DNA from: Massilibacillus massiliensis
GTDB taxonomy: Bacteria > Bacillota > Negativicutes > FLKF01
Reading direction: 5' to 3'
NCBI RefSeq assembly: GCF_900086705.1
Contig: NZ_LT575483.1
Location: 2,857,516 to 2,921,515 of the forward strand
Length of the DNA stretch: 64,000 nucleotides
Made by a program: the position numbers and the translations under genes. Shown piece by piece: positions 22,943 to 32,494 of this stretch. Below the pieces are notes generated by a model. The model saw nothing but the letters and a program-made list of their open reading frames with translations. It was not told the DNA's origin and made no database searches. Each line of letters begins with the position of its first letter. Within the stretch, counting starts at the first letter, position 1.

Positions 22943-24793
22943 ATGAAAATTTCTGCTTGTGTAGTTGCAAAAAATGAAGAAGAAAATCTTCGTGTTTGTT
23001 TAGATTGTATAAAAGATATTGTGGATGAAATGATTGTTGTAGATACTGGCTCTACTGACCAGACAATTGCAGTCGCAAAAAAGTATGGTGCACAAGTTTA
23101 TCGATATGAGTGGCAGGATGATTTCGCATTGGCGAAAAATTTTGCTTTAGATAAGGCTGGAGGAGATTGGATTATTTTTCTCGATGCCGATGAGTATTTT
23201 ACCGCCGAAACAGTCGAAAATGTTCTAGATGTAATTGAAAAACATCAACATGAATGCGATGGATTTCTAACACAAATGGTGAATATTGATGTGGATCAAG
23301 AAAATAAAATCATGGATCAGTTTTTTACAGTGAGAATTTTTCGTAATGATTTGAATATGCGTTTTGTAGGGAAAGTACATGAGCAGATTCATAATTTGAC
23401 AGGAAGAAAAAATGCTTGGTATAAAGTTAATGCAGACGAAATTCAATTATACCATACGGGATATTCCGGTCATATCATTCGGCAAAAATGTGAGCGGAAT
23501 TTAAACCTTTTGCTTGCACAATTGCAGGGAAACGAGGAAGACATTAATCTTTATCGTTATTTGGCGGATACGTATTACGGATTGGATGCATATGAACAAG
23601 CGATAAAATACGCAAGATTAGACCTTACTACCGGGAAAAAGGAACTAGCTTATGCTAGCCGTTCTTATCGTATATTAGTCAATGCACTTGGGCGTATACA
23701 GGCAGATTTCAAGGAAATTGAAGCGGCGATTCAACAAGCGATTACAACTTTTCCGGAATTGCCGGATTTCTATGCAGAGTATGCTTTATTATTCTTTAAA
23801 TATGGCGATTATGATCGAGCTTTAGAACTTATGCAAGAAGCAATCCGATTAAATGAAACTTATGATGCGATTGAAACCAGTTTATTTCAAAATAATTTCA
23901 AGTTAACAAATTCCTTACTTGGATTGATCTATGAGAAGAAAAATGCTGTTTCAAATTCGATAGAATCTTATGAGCAAGTATTACGAGAAGCTAGATATGA
24001 GACGGGGATTTTTATCGCTTTATTTAAGCTTATTTTTAGAGAAGAACCTGTTTATGTGATTGCTTTTCTTAATCAGATATACGATAAAACTAAAATAGAA
24101 GACTTAGATTTTTTAATTCGAAATATAAGCACTGTTACAAAAGGAAAAATACTCGCATATTATTTGCAAGCGAAACAAAAATTGCAGAAAACTAAGAACG
24201 TTGATCTATTGGAACTTGAATGTGCAAAACGGTACACAGCTATACAAAATATTGTAACAGAAGAATTAACAGGAAAAATTAATTTTATGAGTTGTGCGGC
24301 GATTTTACAGAACAATTTTAAGCAAGTAACTACTGATATTGATTTCTTACCAGATACACATAGAAACGTAGTTTTGCGGTTTTATGGAAAAAAAGACAGT
24401 TTAACAGCAAAGAATTTTGATGCTTATCAGGAGATTTTGTTAGAAATAATGCGTGCAGCTGAAGATGAAATATTAAATAAATATTGCGCATGTGCAAAAG
24501 ATTTTGAGTTGATTCATATTCTTGCAATAGCTAAAATTCTTAATCGTAATTTATGTTTCTTACAAGCCGTTTCTTTATATGAATTTGCTTTAACGTATGA
24601 TATTACTGAAGGCATCGTACCGATTTTATATGATACGGCTTATTGCTATTATAAATTGGGCTACTATGAATTTGCGATAAAATATTTTGAAAAAGCTTTG
24701 ACGTTTGGCTATAAAAAAGACAATGAGATGACATCGTTTATGATGTGGAGTGAAGAAAATTTAATGATAAGAGAAAGTGAGGTGAAAGGTTAA
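22943..24793 (+). CDS. GT2 glycosyltransferase with C-terminal TPR-like repeats, paralog 1
   Basis: 616 residues. N-terminal family 2 domain: KISACVVAKNEEENL, VDTGSTDQT, WIIFLDADEYF (metal-binding DAD). A long helical region with TPR-like units follows (LYRYLADTYYGLDAYEQAIK, then FYAEYALLFFKYGDYDRALE, and GYYEFAIKYFEKAL near the end). Enzymes of this layout, encoded directly after flagellin, glycosylate flagellin in clostridia; that role is inferred here from position. There is no membrane segment, consistent with cytoplasmic protein modification. Its stop overlaps the start of the paralog (TAATG). Confidence 0.85.
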   Translation: MKISACVVAKNEEENLRVCLDCIKDIVDEMIVVDTGSTDQTIAVAKKYGAQVYRYEWQDDFALAKNFALDKAGGDWIIFLDADEYFTAETVENVLDVIEKHQHECDGFLTQMVNIDVDQENKIMDQFFTVRIFRNDLNMRFVGKVHEQIHNLTGRKNAWYKVNADEIQLYHTGYSGHIIRQKCERNLNLLLAQLQGNEEDINLYRYLADTYYGLDAYEQAIKYARLDLTTGKKELAYASRSYRILVNALGRIQADFKEIEAAIQQAITTFPELPDFYAEYALLFFKYGDYDRALELMQEAIRLNETYDAIETSLFQNNFKLTNSLLGLIYEKKNAVSNSIESYEQVLREARYETGIFIALFKLIFREEPVYVIAFLNQIYDKTKIEDLDFLIRNISTVTKGKILAYYLQAKQKLQKTKNVDLLELECAKRYTAIQNIVTEELTGKINFMSCAAILQNNFKQVTTDIDFLPDTHRNVVLRFYGKKDSLTAKNFDAYQEILLEIMRAAEDEILNKYCACAKDFELIHILAIAKILNRNLCFLQAVSLYEFALTYDITEGIVPILYDTAYCYYKLGYYEFAIKYFEKALTFGYKKDNEMTSFMMWSEENLMIRESEVKG

Positions 24794-26604
24794 TGAAGAT
24801 TTCCGCTTGTATCATAGCGAAAAATGAAGAATACAATATCGGTAAATGCTTGAAAAGTATGAAGCCGATTGTTGATGAGCTGATTGTTGTGGATACGGGA
24901 TCTACTGATCAGACGTTGGAAGTTGCGCGGTCTTATGGTGCGAAAGTATATGCCTATACTTGGAAAAATGATTTTGCAAAGGCGAAAAATTATGCAATTG
25001 AGCAGGCAAAGGGAGATTGGATCATTTTTCTTGATGCAGATGAATATTTTTCGGAAGATACAGTTAAAAATGTTCGCTCGTATATTGAAAAATTGCATTT
25101 GAATAAAAAATGTCATGCGATCTGCGTTAGAATCATTAATATTGATGTTGACCAAGATAATAGGGAACTGTCATCTTTTGTAAATTTGCGGATTTTTCGG
25201 AATGCACCTCATTTTCGTTATCGTTACGAACTTCATGAAGAATTATATAATACGAAAGGTCGACTGGAAATCTTTATCTTATCAGATGTGATTGAAGTCT
25301 ATCATACAGGATATTCCTCTCATATTGTTGAAAAAAAACTCGAACGAAATCTAGCAATTATTCAAGAAGAAGTAAAAAAACACGGTGAAAGTCCGCGGTA
25401 TTATCGGTATTTGTGTGATTGTTATCATGGACTACAGAAATATGACGAGGCTGTGAAATACGGTAGATTGCACATCCAATCTAATATTTCATCTATTGCC
25501 AATGAAAGTACAGTCTATACGAAAGTGATTGATTCTTTAATCAGGAGTAATGCAGAACCGAGTGAAATTAAGAATGAAATTGAACAGACGATTCAAATTT
25601 TCCCTAGTATTCCTGATTTTTATGCGCTATATGGGAGATATTTATGTGAGCAAAAAGAGTATGAAGCATCGATCCAATATTTTCTCAAAGCTTTAGAAAT
25701 TAACAAGAAGAAGGATATTTATGAAGCGGATAGTTTTCATGGTAAATTAACAAATTTATACTGTGCTTTAGGAGAATTATTCTTTCTAAAAAATCAATAT
25801 GATAAGGCTGTACAGTACTATTGTGAATCTTTAATAGCGTATAAATATAATGCATCGGCGTTACAACGATTGTATTTTTTAATTTGCCGATATGAGTCTA
25901 TAGAAATCATCAGCATTTTAAACCGAGTTTATGCCAGAACAAAGCGTGATATAAAATTTATTGTCGATAATTTACAACACTATCGCATGAATAAGGTTTT
26001 TGTTTACTATAGTAATATTTTAAACCAGGAATTTTCTGTTGCATCTGAATATATGTGGCAAAATCAGATGATTGGGCTAAAAAACTATGCAAAGCTTTAC
26101 GAGAAAAGTGCGGATGGATTATCTGAACGAATGTTGTTATTGGCGGTGACTTTGATTGTGAGTGATGATGAAAGCAAAGTCAATCAGTATAAAATGATTT
26201 TACCCAATCGATATGAAAGTATTATTATAAGATTTTATGATGAAACCGTGCAGTTGGATGAAAATAATTTTGAGGGATATAAAGAAATTTTGCAGGAATT
26301 ATGCACGCTTGATACAGAACGATTGGATCATTATATTTCGTGTGGTGAAGACTTTGGAAAAGAAAAAAAAGTTGAAATCGCACAAATTCTAACTGATCAT
26401 AGTTTTTACAAGCAAGCCTTGAGACTTTACCAATCCTTATTTGATAATGATAAGACGAAATATGATATAGCTAAAAAAATAGGATATTGCTATTATAAAC
26501 AATTTATGTATAAAGAGGCTATGGTATATTTTGAACAAGCGATTGAAAATGGCTGCAAGGATCAAGAAATAGTACAGTTGTATAAATGGAGTAGAGAAAA
26601 ATAA
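24793..26604 (+). CDS. GT2 glycosyltransferase with C-terminal TPR-like repeats, paralog 2
   Basis: 603 residues with the same architecture as the preceding gene: KISACIIAKNEEYNI, VDTGSTDQT, WIIFLDADEYF, then TPR-like repeats (YYRYLCDCYHGLQKYDEAVK, FYALYGRYLCEQKEYEASIQ). Clearly a tandem paralog, translationally coupled by the TAATG overlap. The two may add successive sugars or recognise different sites. The C-terminal halves have diverged more than the catalytic halves. Confidence 0.85.
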   Translation: MKISACIIAKNEEYNIGKCLKSMKPIVDELIVVDTGSTDQTLEVARSYGAKVYAYTWKNDFAKAKNYAIEQAKGDWIIFLDADEYFSEDTVKNVRSYIEKLHLNKKCHAICVRIINIDVDQDNRELSSFVNLRIFRNAPHFRYRYELHEELYNTKGRLEIFILSDVIEVYHTGYSSHIVEKKLERNLAIIQEEVKKHGESPRYYRYLCDCYHGLQKYDEAVKYGRLHIQSNISSIANESTVYTKVIDSLIRSNAEPSEIKNEIEQTIQIFPSIPDFYALYGRYLCEQKEYEASIQYFLKALEINKKKDIYEADSFHGKLTNLYCALGELFFLKNQYDKAVQYYCESLIAYKYNASALQRLYFLICRYESIEIISILNRVYARTKRDIKFIVDNLQHYRMNKVFVYYSNILNQEFSVASEYMWQNQMIGLKNYAKLYEKSADGLSERMLLLAVTLIVSDDESKVNQYKMILPNRYESIIIRFYDETVQLDENNFEGYKEILQELCTLDTERLDHYISCGEDFGKEKKVEIAQILTDHSFYKQALRLYQSLFDNDKTKYDIAKKIGYCYYKQFMYKEAMVYFEQAIENGCKDQEIVQLYKWSREK

Positions 26605-26711
26605 ATTAATCAGTTAATTTTCCATGACGTTAAATTGAAAAATGAATTGGTTAGAAAGTAGTATGGAAAATTTGGATTGGAAAATAGTGACTACGAGGAA
26701 GGAATAACTAT

Positions 26712-28067
26712 ATGAGTAATAGAGATTCGGAAAAAATACTACGCCAACAAGCAATTGACGCAGCGATAAAATATTATGAATATAAGCATAAAACTAAGAA
26801 AACGTTTGAAGAAGGCGATCATATTTCTTATGGTGGTCGTTTTTTTGATGAGAAAGAAATAAGTAATTTGGTAGATTCGGCTTTAGATTTTTGGCTGACT
26901 ACGGGACGTTATGCAACAAAGTTTGAACAAGAATTTGCTACGTTTTTAGGAGTAAGGCACTGTTCATTAACAAATTCAGGATCATCAGCCAATCTTTTAG
27001 CTTTTATGGCTTTAACTTCATATAAATTGGGTGAGCGTAGAGTAAAAAAAAGAGATGAAGTAATTACTGTTGCCGCAGGTTTTCCTACAACAGTTGCACC
27101 AATTTTGCAATATGGGGCTATTCCTGTTTTTGTGGATGTAGCCTTACCTAGCTATAATATAGATGTAAGTAAGTTAGAGGAAGCGTTAACTAATAGAACT
27201 AAAGCAGTCATGATTGCACATACATTAGGCAATCCGTTTGATTTGCAAGCGGTAAAGTCGTTTTGTGATAAGCATGACTTATGGTTGATTGAGGATAATT
27301 GCGATGCATTAGGCAGTAAGTATTTTATTGATGGTGAGTGGAAATATACAGGAACAATAGGTCATATTGGAACATCAAGTTTTTATCCACCGCATCATAT
27401 TACCATGGGGGAAGGTGGTGCTGTGTATACAAATGATACTATGCTAAAGAGATTAGTGGAATCCTTTCGCGACTGGGGCAGGGATTGTTGGTGTCAGTCT
27501 GGTCATGATGATACTTGCCAGCATCGTTTTACACAGCAATTTGGTGAATTGCCATTGGGATATGATCACAAATATGTTTATTCACATTTAGGCTATAATT
27601 TAAAAGTTACTGATATGCAAGCGGCAATTGGGTGTGCGCAACTAGAAAAACTACCAGAGTTTATTGAAACCAGACGCAAAAATTGGCAATATCTTCGTGA
27701 AAATTTAAAAGTTTTTAAAGATGTACTTTTATTACCAGAACCACAAAAAAATTCACAACCAAGCTGGTTTGGATTTTTGATTACGGTAAGAGCGAAAGCC
27801 AAGTTTACTCGTGATGAAATTGTACAATATTTGGAGAAAAATAAAATACAAACAAGAATGCTTTTTGCAGGAAATTTAATTAAACATCCTTGTTTTGATG
27901 AAATGCGTATAAATGGACAAGGGTATCGTGTGGTTGGATCTTTAGAAAATACGGATAGAATTATGAATCATACTTTTTGGATTGGCGTTTATCCAGGAAT
28001 TACAATAGGAAAATTAAACTATATGCTTGAAAAGATTAAAGAGTTTTGTGAAAAATATAATTTTTGA
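26712..28067 (+). CDS. rfbH: RfbH-type 3-dehydrase (CDP-4-keto-6-deoxyglucose 3-dehydrase, E1)
   Basis: 451 residues, aspartate-aminotransferase fold of the DegT/RfbH group. The catalytic Lys is replaced by His (H228 in SFYPPHHITMGEGG), the hallmark of the PMP-dependent C-3 dehydrases. Iron-sulfur Cys candidates are C197 (EDNCDALG) and C259/C261/C269 (DCWCQSGHDDTC). It removes the C-3 hydroxyl of CDP-4-keto-6-deoxyglucose on the way to CDP-3,6-dideoxyhexoses. Its upstream partners rfbF and rfbG are 29-31 kb away in this window. The E3 reductase that normally supplies electrons is not seen. RBS GAGGAAGGAA. Confidence 0.88.
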   Translation: MSNRDSEKILRQQAIDAAIKYYEYKHKTKKTFEEGDHISYGGRFFDEKEISNLVDSALDFWLTTGRYATKFEQEFATFLGVRHCSLTNSGSSANLLAFMALTSYKLGERRVKKRDEVITVAAGFPTTVAPILQYGAIPVFVDVALPSYNIDVSKLEEALTNRTKAVMIAHTLGNPFDLQAVKSFCDKHDLWLIEDNCDALGSKYFIDGEWKYTGTIGHIGTSSFYPPHHITMGEGGAVYTNDTMLKRLVESFRDWGRDCWCQSGHDDTCQHRFTQQFGELPLGYDHKYVYSHLGYNLKVTDMQAAIGCAQLEKLPEFIETRRKNWQYLRENLKVFKDVLLLPEPQKNSQPSWFGFLITVRAKAKFTRDEIVQYLEKNKIQTRMLFAGNLIKHPCFDEMRINGQGYRVVGSLENTDRIMNHTFWIGVYPGITIGKLNYMLEKIKEFCEKYNF

Positions 28068-28085
28068 AATATAAGAGGATTAGCG

Positions 28086-30395
28086 ATGACGGAAAAAGAA
28101 TATTTGGATTATATTAGTGAAATTCGAAAGAAAATTGCATTGGATGATGAACAGAAACTTAGAGAAGCTGAAAAAGACTTAGAAAAACTTAAAGATATAT
28201 ATCCTTATCGCTTAGTTTATCTTTTTGCAAGGATCGAACTTATGCTAAAAAAAGGATATGCGAGAAAAATGCTGATTAATTTTCTTGAAGGTATTGATCA
28301 GGAATACTATTATCATGAAGAATTGGTTGATTATTGCCAAGTGTTTAAAGAAGTGTTACCTGATGAAGATGTATTGGGAAAGAAAAAATATGAATTTTTG
28401 AATGCTTTATACGATCAAAATATGGATGTAAGCATGTATTATCGAAGTTTACTACAAGCTCGAGAAGAATTTTTAGTTGATATTTTTAATACAAAAAAAA
28501 TAAAAGCGTTAGCAGAGCAATACTATATTACTCGAAATGCATATATATATTTTTTATTGATGATGTTCTGGTGTAAAGAAGAAAATAAATGGAGTGAGTA
28601 CGAAGCCTATATCCAAGAAGATGTATTAGAATTACCTAATATAGGATATCTGCTAGAGCGGATAACAGATAAAGTCGCACAGACTTTTATTGTAGTTGTA
28701 AATACAATAGAAAATGAAAAAGACTACAAAGTTGTAGCACAAGTTCTGCAACGATTAGGCCATCAAGTTATTTTTGGGGGACTCCCTTTTTCCTACCCAG
28801 TTGATAATCATGTAAATATAGAAGATACATTAGCGATTAGCATTGAAAATATCGGGGAGAAAGAAGGAATTAAAATTTTTTATCCAATAGAGCTTATAAA
28901 AATGGGTAAATCTATTGGAAATAATAGGAGTCTTGTTATTGAATATATAACAAAAAAAATGAATTCTAATCATCTTGCGATACTCTGCTGTGATGATGAT
29001 TTAATGGATGAGTTACAATTATGCTCAAATTTGTGTAAAAATACACAACGTTTATCAAAACGGATGCCGGAAGTGCTAAACAAAAATATGTCATATGGTT
29101 GGACTGGTGATTATTTAGCATATATTAGCCAAATTCATCACTTTAATGCATATGAGAAGATTAATCAATCCGCAAAATATGATTTTTCTATTGTTATACC
29201 AGCCAGAAATTCGGCGAAAACACTTCGTCATACTTTACGAACATGTTTAGAGCAGCGATTTGAGGGAACTTATGAAGTTGTTTTAAGTGATAATTCAAGT
29301 GATGGCAATACAGAAGTTTATGATTTGTATCAGGAATTAAATGATATGAGAATTAAATATTTTAAGACACCAAGAAATTTGAGTTTAACTAAAAGTTTTG
29401 AATATGCTTTTTTGCAGACAAAAGGGGAATTTGTATTTTCAATTGGTTCGGATGATGGTGTTTTGCCATGGGCGTTAAAAAGTTTACAGGATATATTGGG
29501 GAAAAATACGCAAGATGATATTTTAGTATGGGCCAGAGGATTTTATGCTTGGCCAGGATTTAATGGTAATCAGCAAAATCAGTTTTGCATTCCCGGGTCC
29601 TATATAAAATCTAATCTGGAAATAGCAAGATTTGATTCAAGGGAATTTTTAGATAATATCATAAAAGAACCTGTGAACTATATGTATACTATGCCTAATT
29701 TATATATTAACTCTGGATATAGAAGAAGATATCTGCAAAAAATGTTAAAAAAAACAGGGCGTCTTTGGGATGGATGTTGTCAGGATATTTATATGGGAGT
29801 TGTAAATTTGGTTATAAATGATACTATCCCATATTTAATGTATCCTATAACTATTGCTGGGATGTCTAGTCTGTCCATAGGTGCTACAGATGCTGCTACA
29901 TTAAAAGAAGTGGAAGCCGTAAGCGGCAAAGTAAAGAAGAGTAAGTTAGAAAATCAATATAGTTGTTACGTTTTTAATAAGTTAGAATTTATTTTTCCTA
30001 ATTTTACGGATGCGGATGTGTTAATCGCTGTTTATGCAAGTTTATTACGGCTAATAGGAATGAATTGCGTATCAATAAAAGTATTGAATAAGGTGAATTG
30101 GCAAGAATTTTATTATGAAATGGGGAAAAAAATACCCTTAAATGATATTTTCATTGAACAGAAATTAGGTATGTTACAGTATGCAGCAGAGCAAATTGGA
30201 ACTCCGGTAGCAGGCTGTGTAAAAGAGGAAATTTGCCAATCGTTGTATAGTTTGCAGCCTTTAATAAAATCTTCAGAACGAATTTATCAAGTCGGCTTTA
30301 AAAAAGATGGAGGATTGGTTTTGGATGCTAGTGAATTTGGTGTAAAAGATATTTATGGTGCGACCAAACTTTTTGCAAAAATCACTGGGTTATAA
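28086..30395 (+). CDS. large glycosyltransferase with internal GT2 domain
   Basis: 769 residues. The N-terminal ~350 residues are helical and Lys/Glu-rich with no family I recognise. A family 2 domain starts near residue 362: YDFSIVIPARNSAKTLRHTL, then SDNSSDGN, then FVFSIGSDDGVLPWAL (SDD as the probable metal site). The last ~180 residues are again unassigned. No transmembrane helices. It lies between rfbH and an SDR gene, so it may transfer the dideoxyhexose. Start supported by AAGAGGA. Confidence 0.75.
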   Translation: MTEKEYLDYISEIRKKIALDDEQKLREAEKDLEKLKDIYPYRLVYLFARIELMLKKGYARKMLINFLEGIDQEYYYHEELVDYCQVFKEVLPDEDVLGKKKYEFLNALYDQNMDVSMYYRSLLQAREEFLVDIFNTKKIKALAEQYYITRNAYIYFLLMMFWCKEENKWSEYEAYIQEDVLELPNIGYLLERITDKVAQTFIVVVNTIENEKDYKVVAQVLQRLGHQVIFGGLPFSYPVDNHVNIEDTLAISIENIGEKEGIKIFYPIELIKMGKSIGNNRSLVIEYITKKMNSNHLAILCCDDDLMDELQLCSNLCKNTQRLSKRMPEVLNKNMSYGWTGDYLAYISQIHHFNAYEKINQSAKYDFSIVIPARNSAKTLRHTLRTCLEQRFEGTYEVVLSDNSSDGNTEVYDLYQELNDMRIKYFKTPRNLSLTKSFEYAFLQTKGEFVFSIGSDDGVLPWALKSLQDILGKNTQDDILVWARGFYAWPGFNGNQQNQFCIPGSYIKSNLEIARFDSREFLDNIIKEPVNYMYTMPNLYINSGYRRRYLQKMLKKTGRLWDGCCQDIYMGVVNLVINDTIPYLMYPITIAGMSSLSIGATDAATLKEVEAVSGKVKKSKLENQYSCYVFNKLEFIFPNFTDADVLIAVYASLLRLIGMNCVSIKVLNKVNWQEFYYEMGKKIPLNDIFIEQKLGMLQYAAEQIGTPVAGCVKEEICQSLYSLQPLIKSSERIYQVGFKKDGGLVLDASEFGVKDIYGATKLFAKITGL

Positions 30396-30545
30396 ATATA
30401 GTTTAAAGATAAAAGTAATATGTAGAATAGAAATATTAAAAAAATAGTTCTGTTGAAAGATGATTTTGATGAAATAGTTGAAGATTTTAAATAAATGGGC
30501 GTAAATACTGATAAGTATCTTAATACGGTTCGAAGAGGTGATTTT

Positions 30546-31430
30546 ATGAAAAGCGTGATTGTTACTGGTGCAAGTGGATTTTTGGGCTATCACTTAGTAA
30601 GTGCGCTGCAAAAAGATAATGTGTTTGTATATGCAGTGGTGCGTCCAAAATCAAAAACTAAGGAACGACTAGCAAATTTTAAAAATATAAAAATTCTTGA
30701 AATTGATATGAATAATATTACTGAAATAGAGCAAAGGCATCTAAATGATTGTGAGTGTTTTTATCATCTTGCTTGGGAAGGTGGGCGTAATGATTTCTTC
30801 GCACAAAATAAAAATATCGAATACACATTGGCTGCGTTAGAGATTGCTAAGAATATAGGGTGTAAAAGATTTATTTGCACAGGATCGCAGGCGGAGTATG
30901 GATTGTGTAATGAAATTATTACGGAAGAAATTTTGCCTAAACCTAATACTGCATATGGTAGTGCGAAACTGGCAACATGTCATTTAACAAAAATTCGAGC
31001 TGAACAAGTAGGCATAGAATGGGTATGGGTAAGGGTGTTTAGTATATATGGAAAGTATGATGGAGTAGATTGCTTGATTCCATATTTAATTCATTCTTTA
31101 GAGAATGAAGAAACTCCTAAATTGACGGAATGTCTTCAAAATTGGGATTATTTATATGCTCCGGATGCTGCAAATGCATTGATTTCTTTAAGGCAGAAAG
31201 GACATTCTGGAGAAATTTATAATCTTGCTAGTGGTGATGTACATCCGCTTCGATTTTTTGTTGAAGAAATATATAAAAATTTTGTTTCTCATAAAGAAGC
31301 GTTTTTTGGAAAAGAAAATCGAATGATTGTTTCTTTACGTCCATCAATAAAAAAAATCCAGGGACATACAGGATGGAAGCCTCAAACAAGCTTCTTGGAT
31401 GGAATTGGCGATATGATAGAAAAAAGATGA
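30546..31430 (+). CDS. NAD(P)-dependent SDR, CDP-abequose/paratose-synthase-like
   Basis: About 294 residues from ATG 30546 (GAGGTGAT upstream); the ATG at 30495 has no RBS. Rossmann start VIVTGASGFLGYHL, Ser in ICTGSQAEYG, and YGSAK as the YxxxK pair. It is an extended SDR related to CDP-tyvelose/abequose/paratose branch enzymes by pattern and by standing next to rfbH. The likely role is 4-keto reduction of the CDP-3,6-dideoxy sugar, which would make abequose or paratose type sugars. The stereochemistry cannot be read from sequence. Confidence 0.7.
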   Translation: MKSVIVTGASGFLGYHLVSALQKDNVFVYAVVRPKSKTKERLANFKNIKILEIDMNNITEIEQRHLNDCECFYHLAWEGGRNDFFAQNKNIEYTLAALEIAKNIGCKRFICTGSQAEYGLCNEIITEEILPKPNTAYGSAKLATCHLTKIRAEQVGIEWVWVRVFSIYGKYDGVDCLIPYLIHSLENEETPKLTECLQNWDYLYAPDAANALISLRQKGHSGEIYNLASGDVHPLRFFVEEIYKNFVSHKEAFFGKENRMIVSLRPSIKKIQGHTGWKPQTSFLDGIGDMIEKR

Positions 31431-31496
31431 TTTTGTAGATTGAATTGCAAATAAAAATAGTGATGTTTATTTAGTGTTTGAGGGAGCGGATAGAAT

Positions 31497-32486
31497 TTGT
31501 TTAATAATAAAGCAATATTGATTACCGGCGGTACTGGGTCTTTTGGAAATAATATGACAAAATATTTGTTGGAAAATTATGATGTAAGAAAAATTGTTAT
31601 TTATTCAAGGGATGAGTTTAAACAGTGGCAAATGGCAGAAAGATTCAAAGCAGATAAAGAAAAACTACGTTTTTTTGTAGGAGATGTACGAGATGGTGAT
31701 CGTTTATTTAGAGCTTTTCATGAAATTGATTATGTAATTCATGCTGCTGCTATGAAACAAGTGCCAGCATGTGAATATAATCCTAGTGAAGCCATAAAAA
31801 CTAATATTAATGGGGCTCAAAACGTTATTGATGCAGCAATTGATTGTGAGGTGAAAAAAGTAGTTGCTTTATCTACAGATAAAGCAGTTAACCCAATTAA
31901 TTTGTATGGTGGGACGAAGCTGGTTTCTGATAAATTGTTTATTGCAGCTAATGCTTATTCACGTGGTAGAGAAACATGCTTCTCTGTTGTACGTTATGGA
32001 AATGTTGCTGGTAGTAGAGGTTCTGTTATTCCATTTTTCAGAAGTCAATTGGAAGCAGGAAAGACAGTATTACCAATCACAGATTATAGAATGACAAGAT
32101 TTTGGATTAGTCTCAACCAAGGTGTTGAATTAGTAGTCAAAGCTTTTAGAGAAAGTGTAGGTGGAGAGACTTACATATCAAAGATACCATCATTTAGGAT
32201 TGTTGATTTGGCAAAGGCGATAGGTGGAGACAATATTGAAGTAGAAGAAGTTGGAATAAGAGACGGGGAAAAGATTCATGAAGTGATGATTACGGAGTAC
32301 GATTCACCGCATACGTATGAATATGATCAGCATTACATTATTTATACCAATGATTATTGGTGGAATCGCGAAAGAATTAGAAACATTACTGGGAAGAAAG
32401 TTGGAGCTGGATTTGAGTATAATTCTGGACAAAATACAGTCTGGTTGACTATTGAACAATTGAGAGTACTATTAAAAGAAGTTTAA
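31497..32486 (+). CDS. pseB: PseB: UDP-GlcNAc 4,6-dehydratase (inverting)
   Basis: 329 residues from TTG, with GAGGGAGCGG upstream. Rossmann motif GGTGSFG, AAAMKQVPACEYNP, STDKAVNPINLYGGTK with the catalytic T-D-K and Y-xxx-K. These are the signatures of PseB/FlaA1-type inverting dehydratases. First step of pseudaminic acid synthesis. pseC follows 8 bp later. Confidence 0.9.
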   Translation: MFNNKAILITGGTGSFGNNMTKYLLENYDVRKIVIYSRDEFKQWQMAERFKADKEKLRFFVGDVRDGDRLFRAFHEIDYVIHAAAMKQVPACEYNPSEAIKTNINGAQNVIDAAIDCEVKKVVALSTDKAVNPINLYGGTKLVSDKLFIAANAYSRGRETCFSVVRYGNVAGSRGSVIPFFRSQLEAGKTVLPITDYRMTRFWISLNQGVELVVKAFRESVGGETYISKIPSFRIVDLAKAIGGDNIEVEEVGIRDGEKIHEVMITEYDSPHTYEYDQHYIIYTNDYWWNRERIRNITGKKVGAGFEYNSGQNTVWLTIEQLRVLLKEV

Positions 32487-32494
32487 TATAGGGA

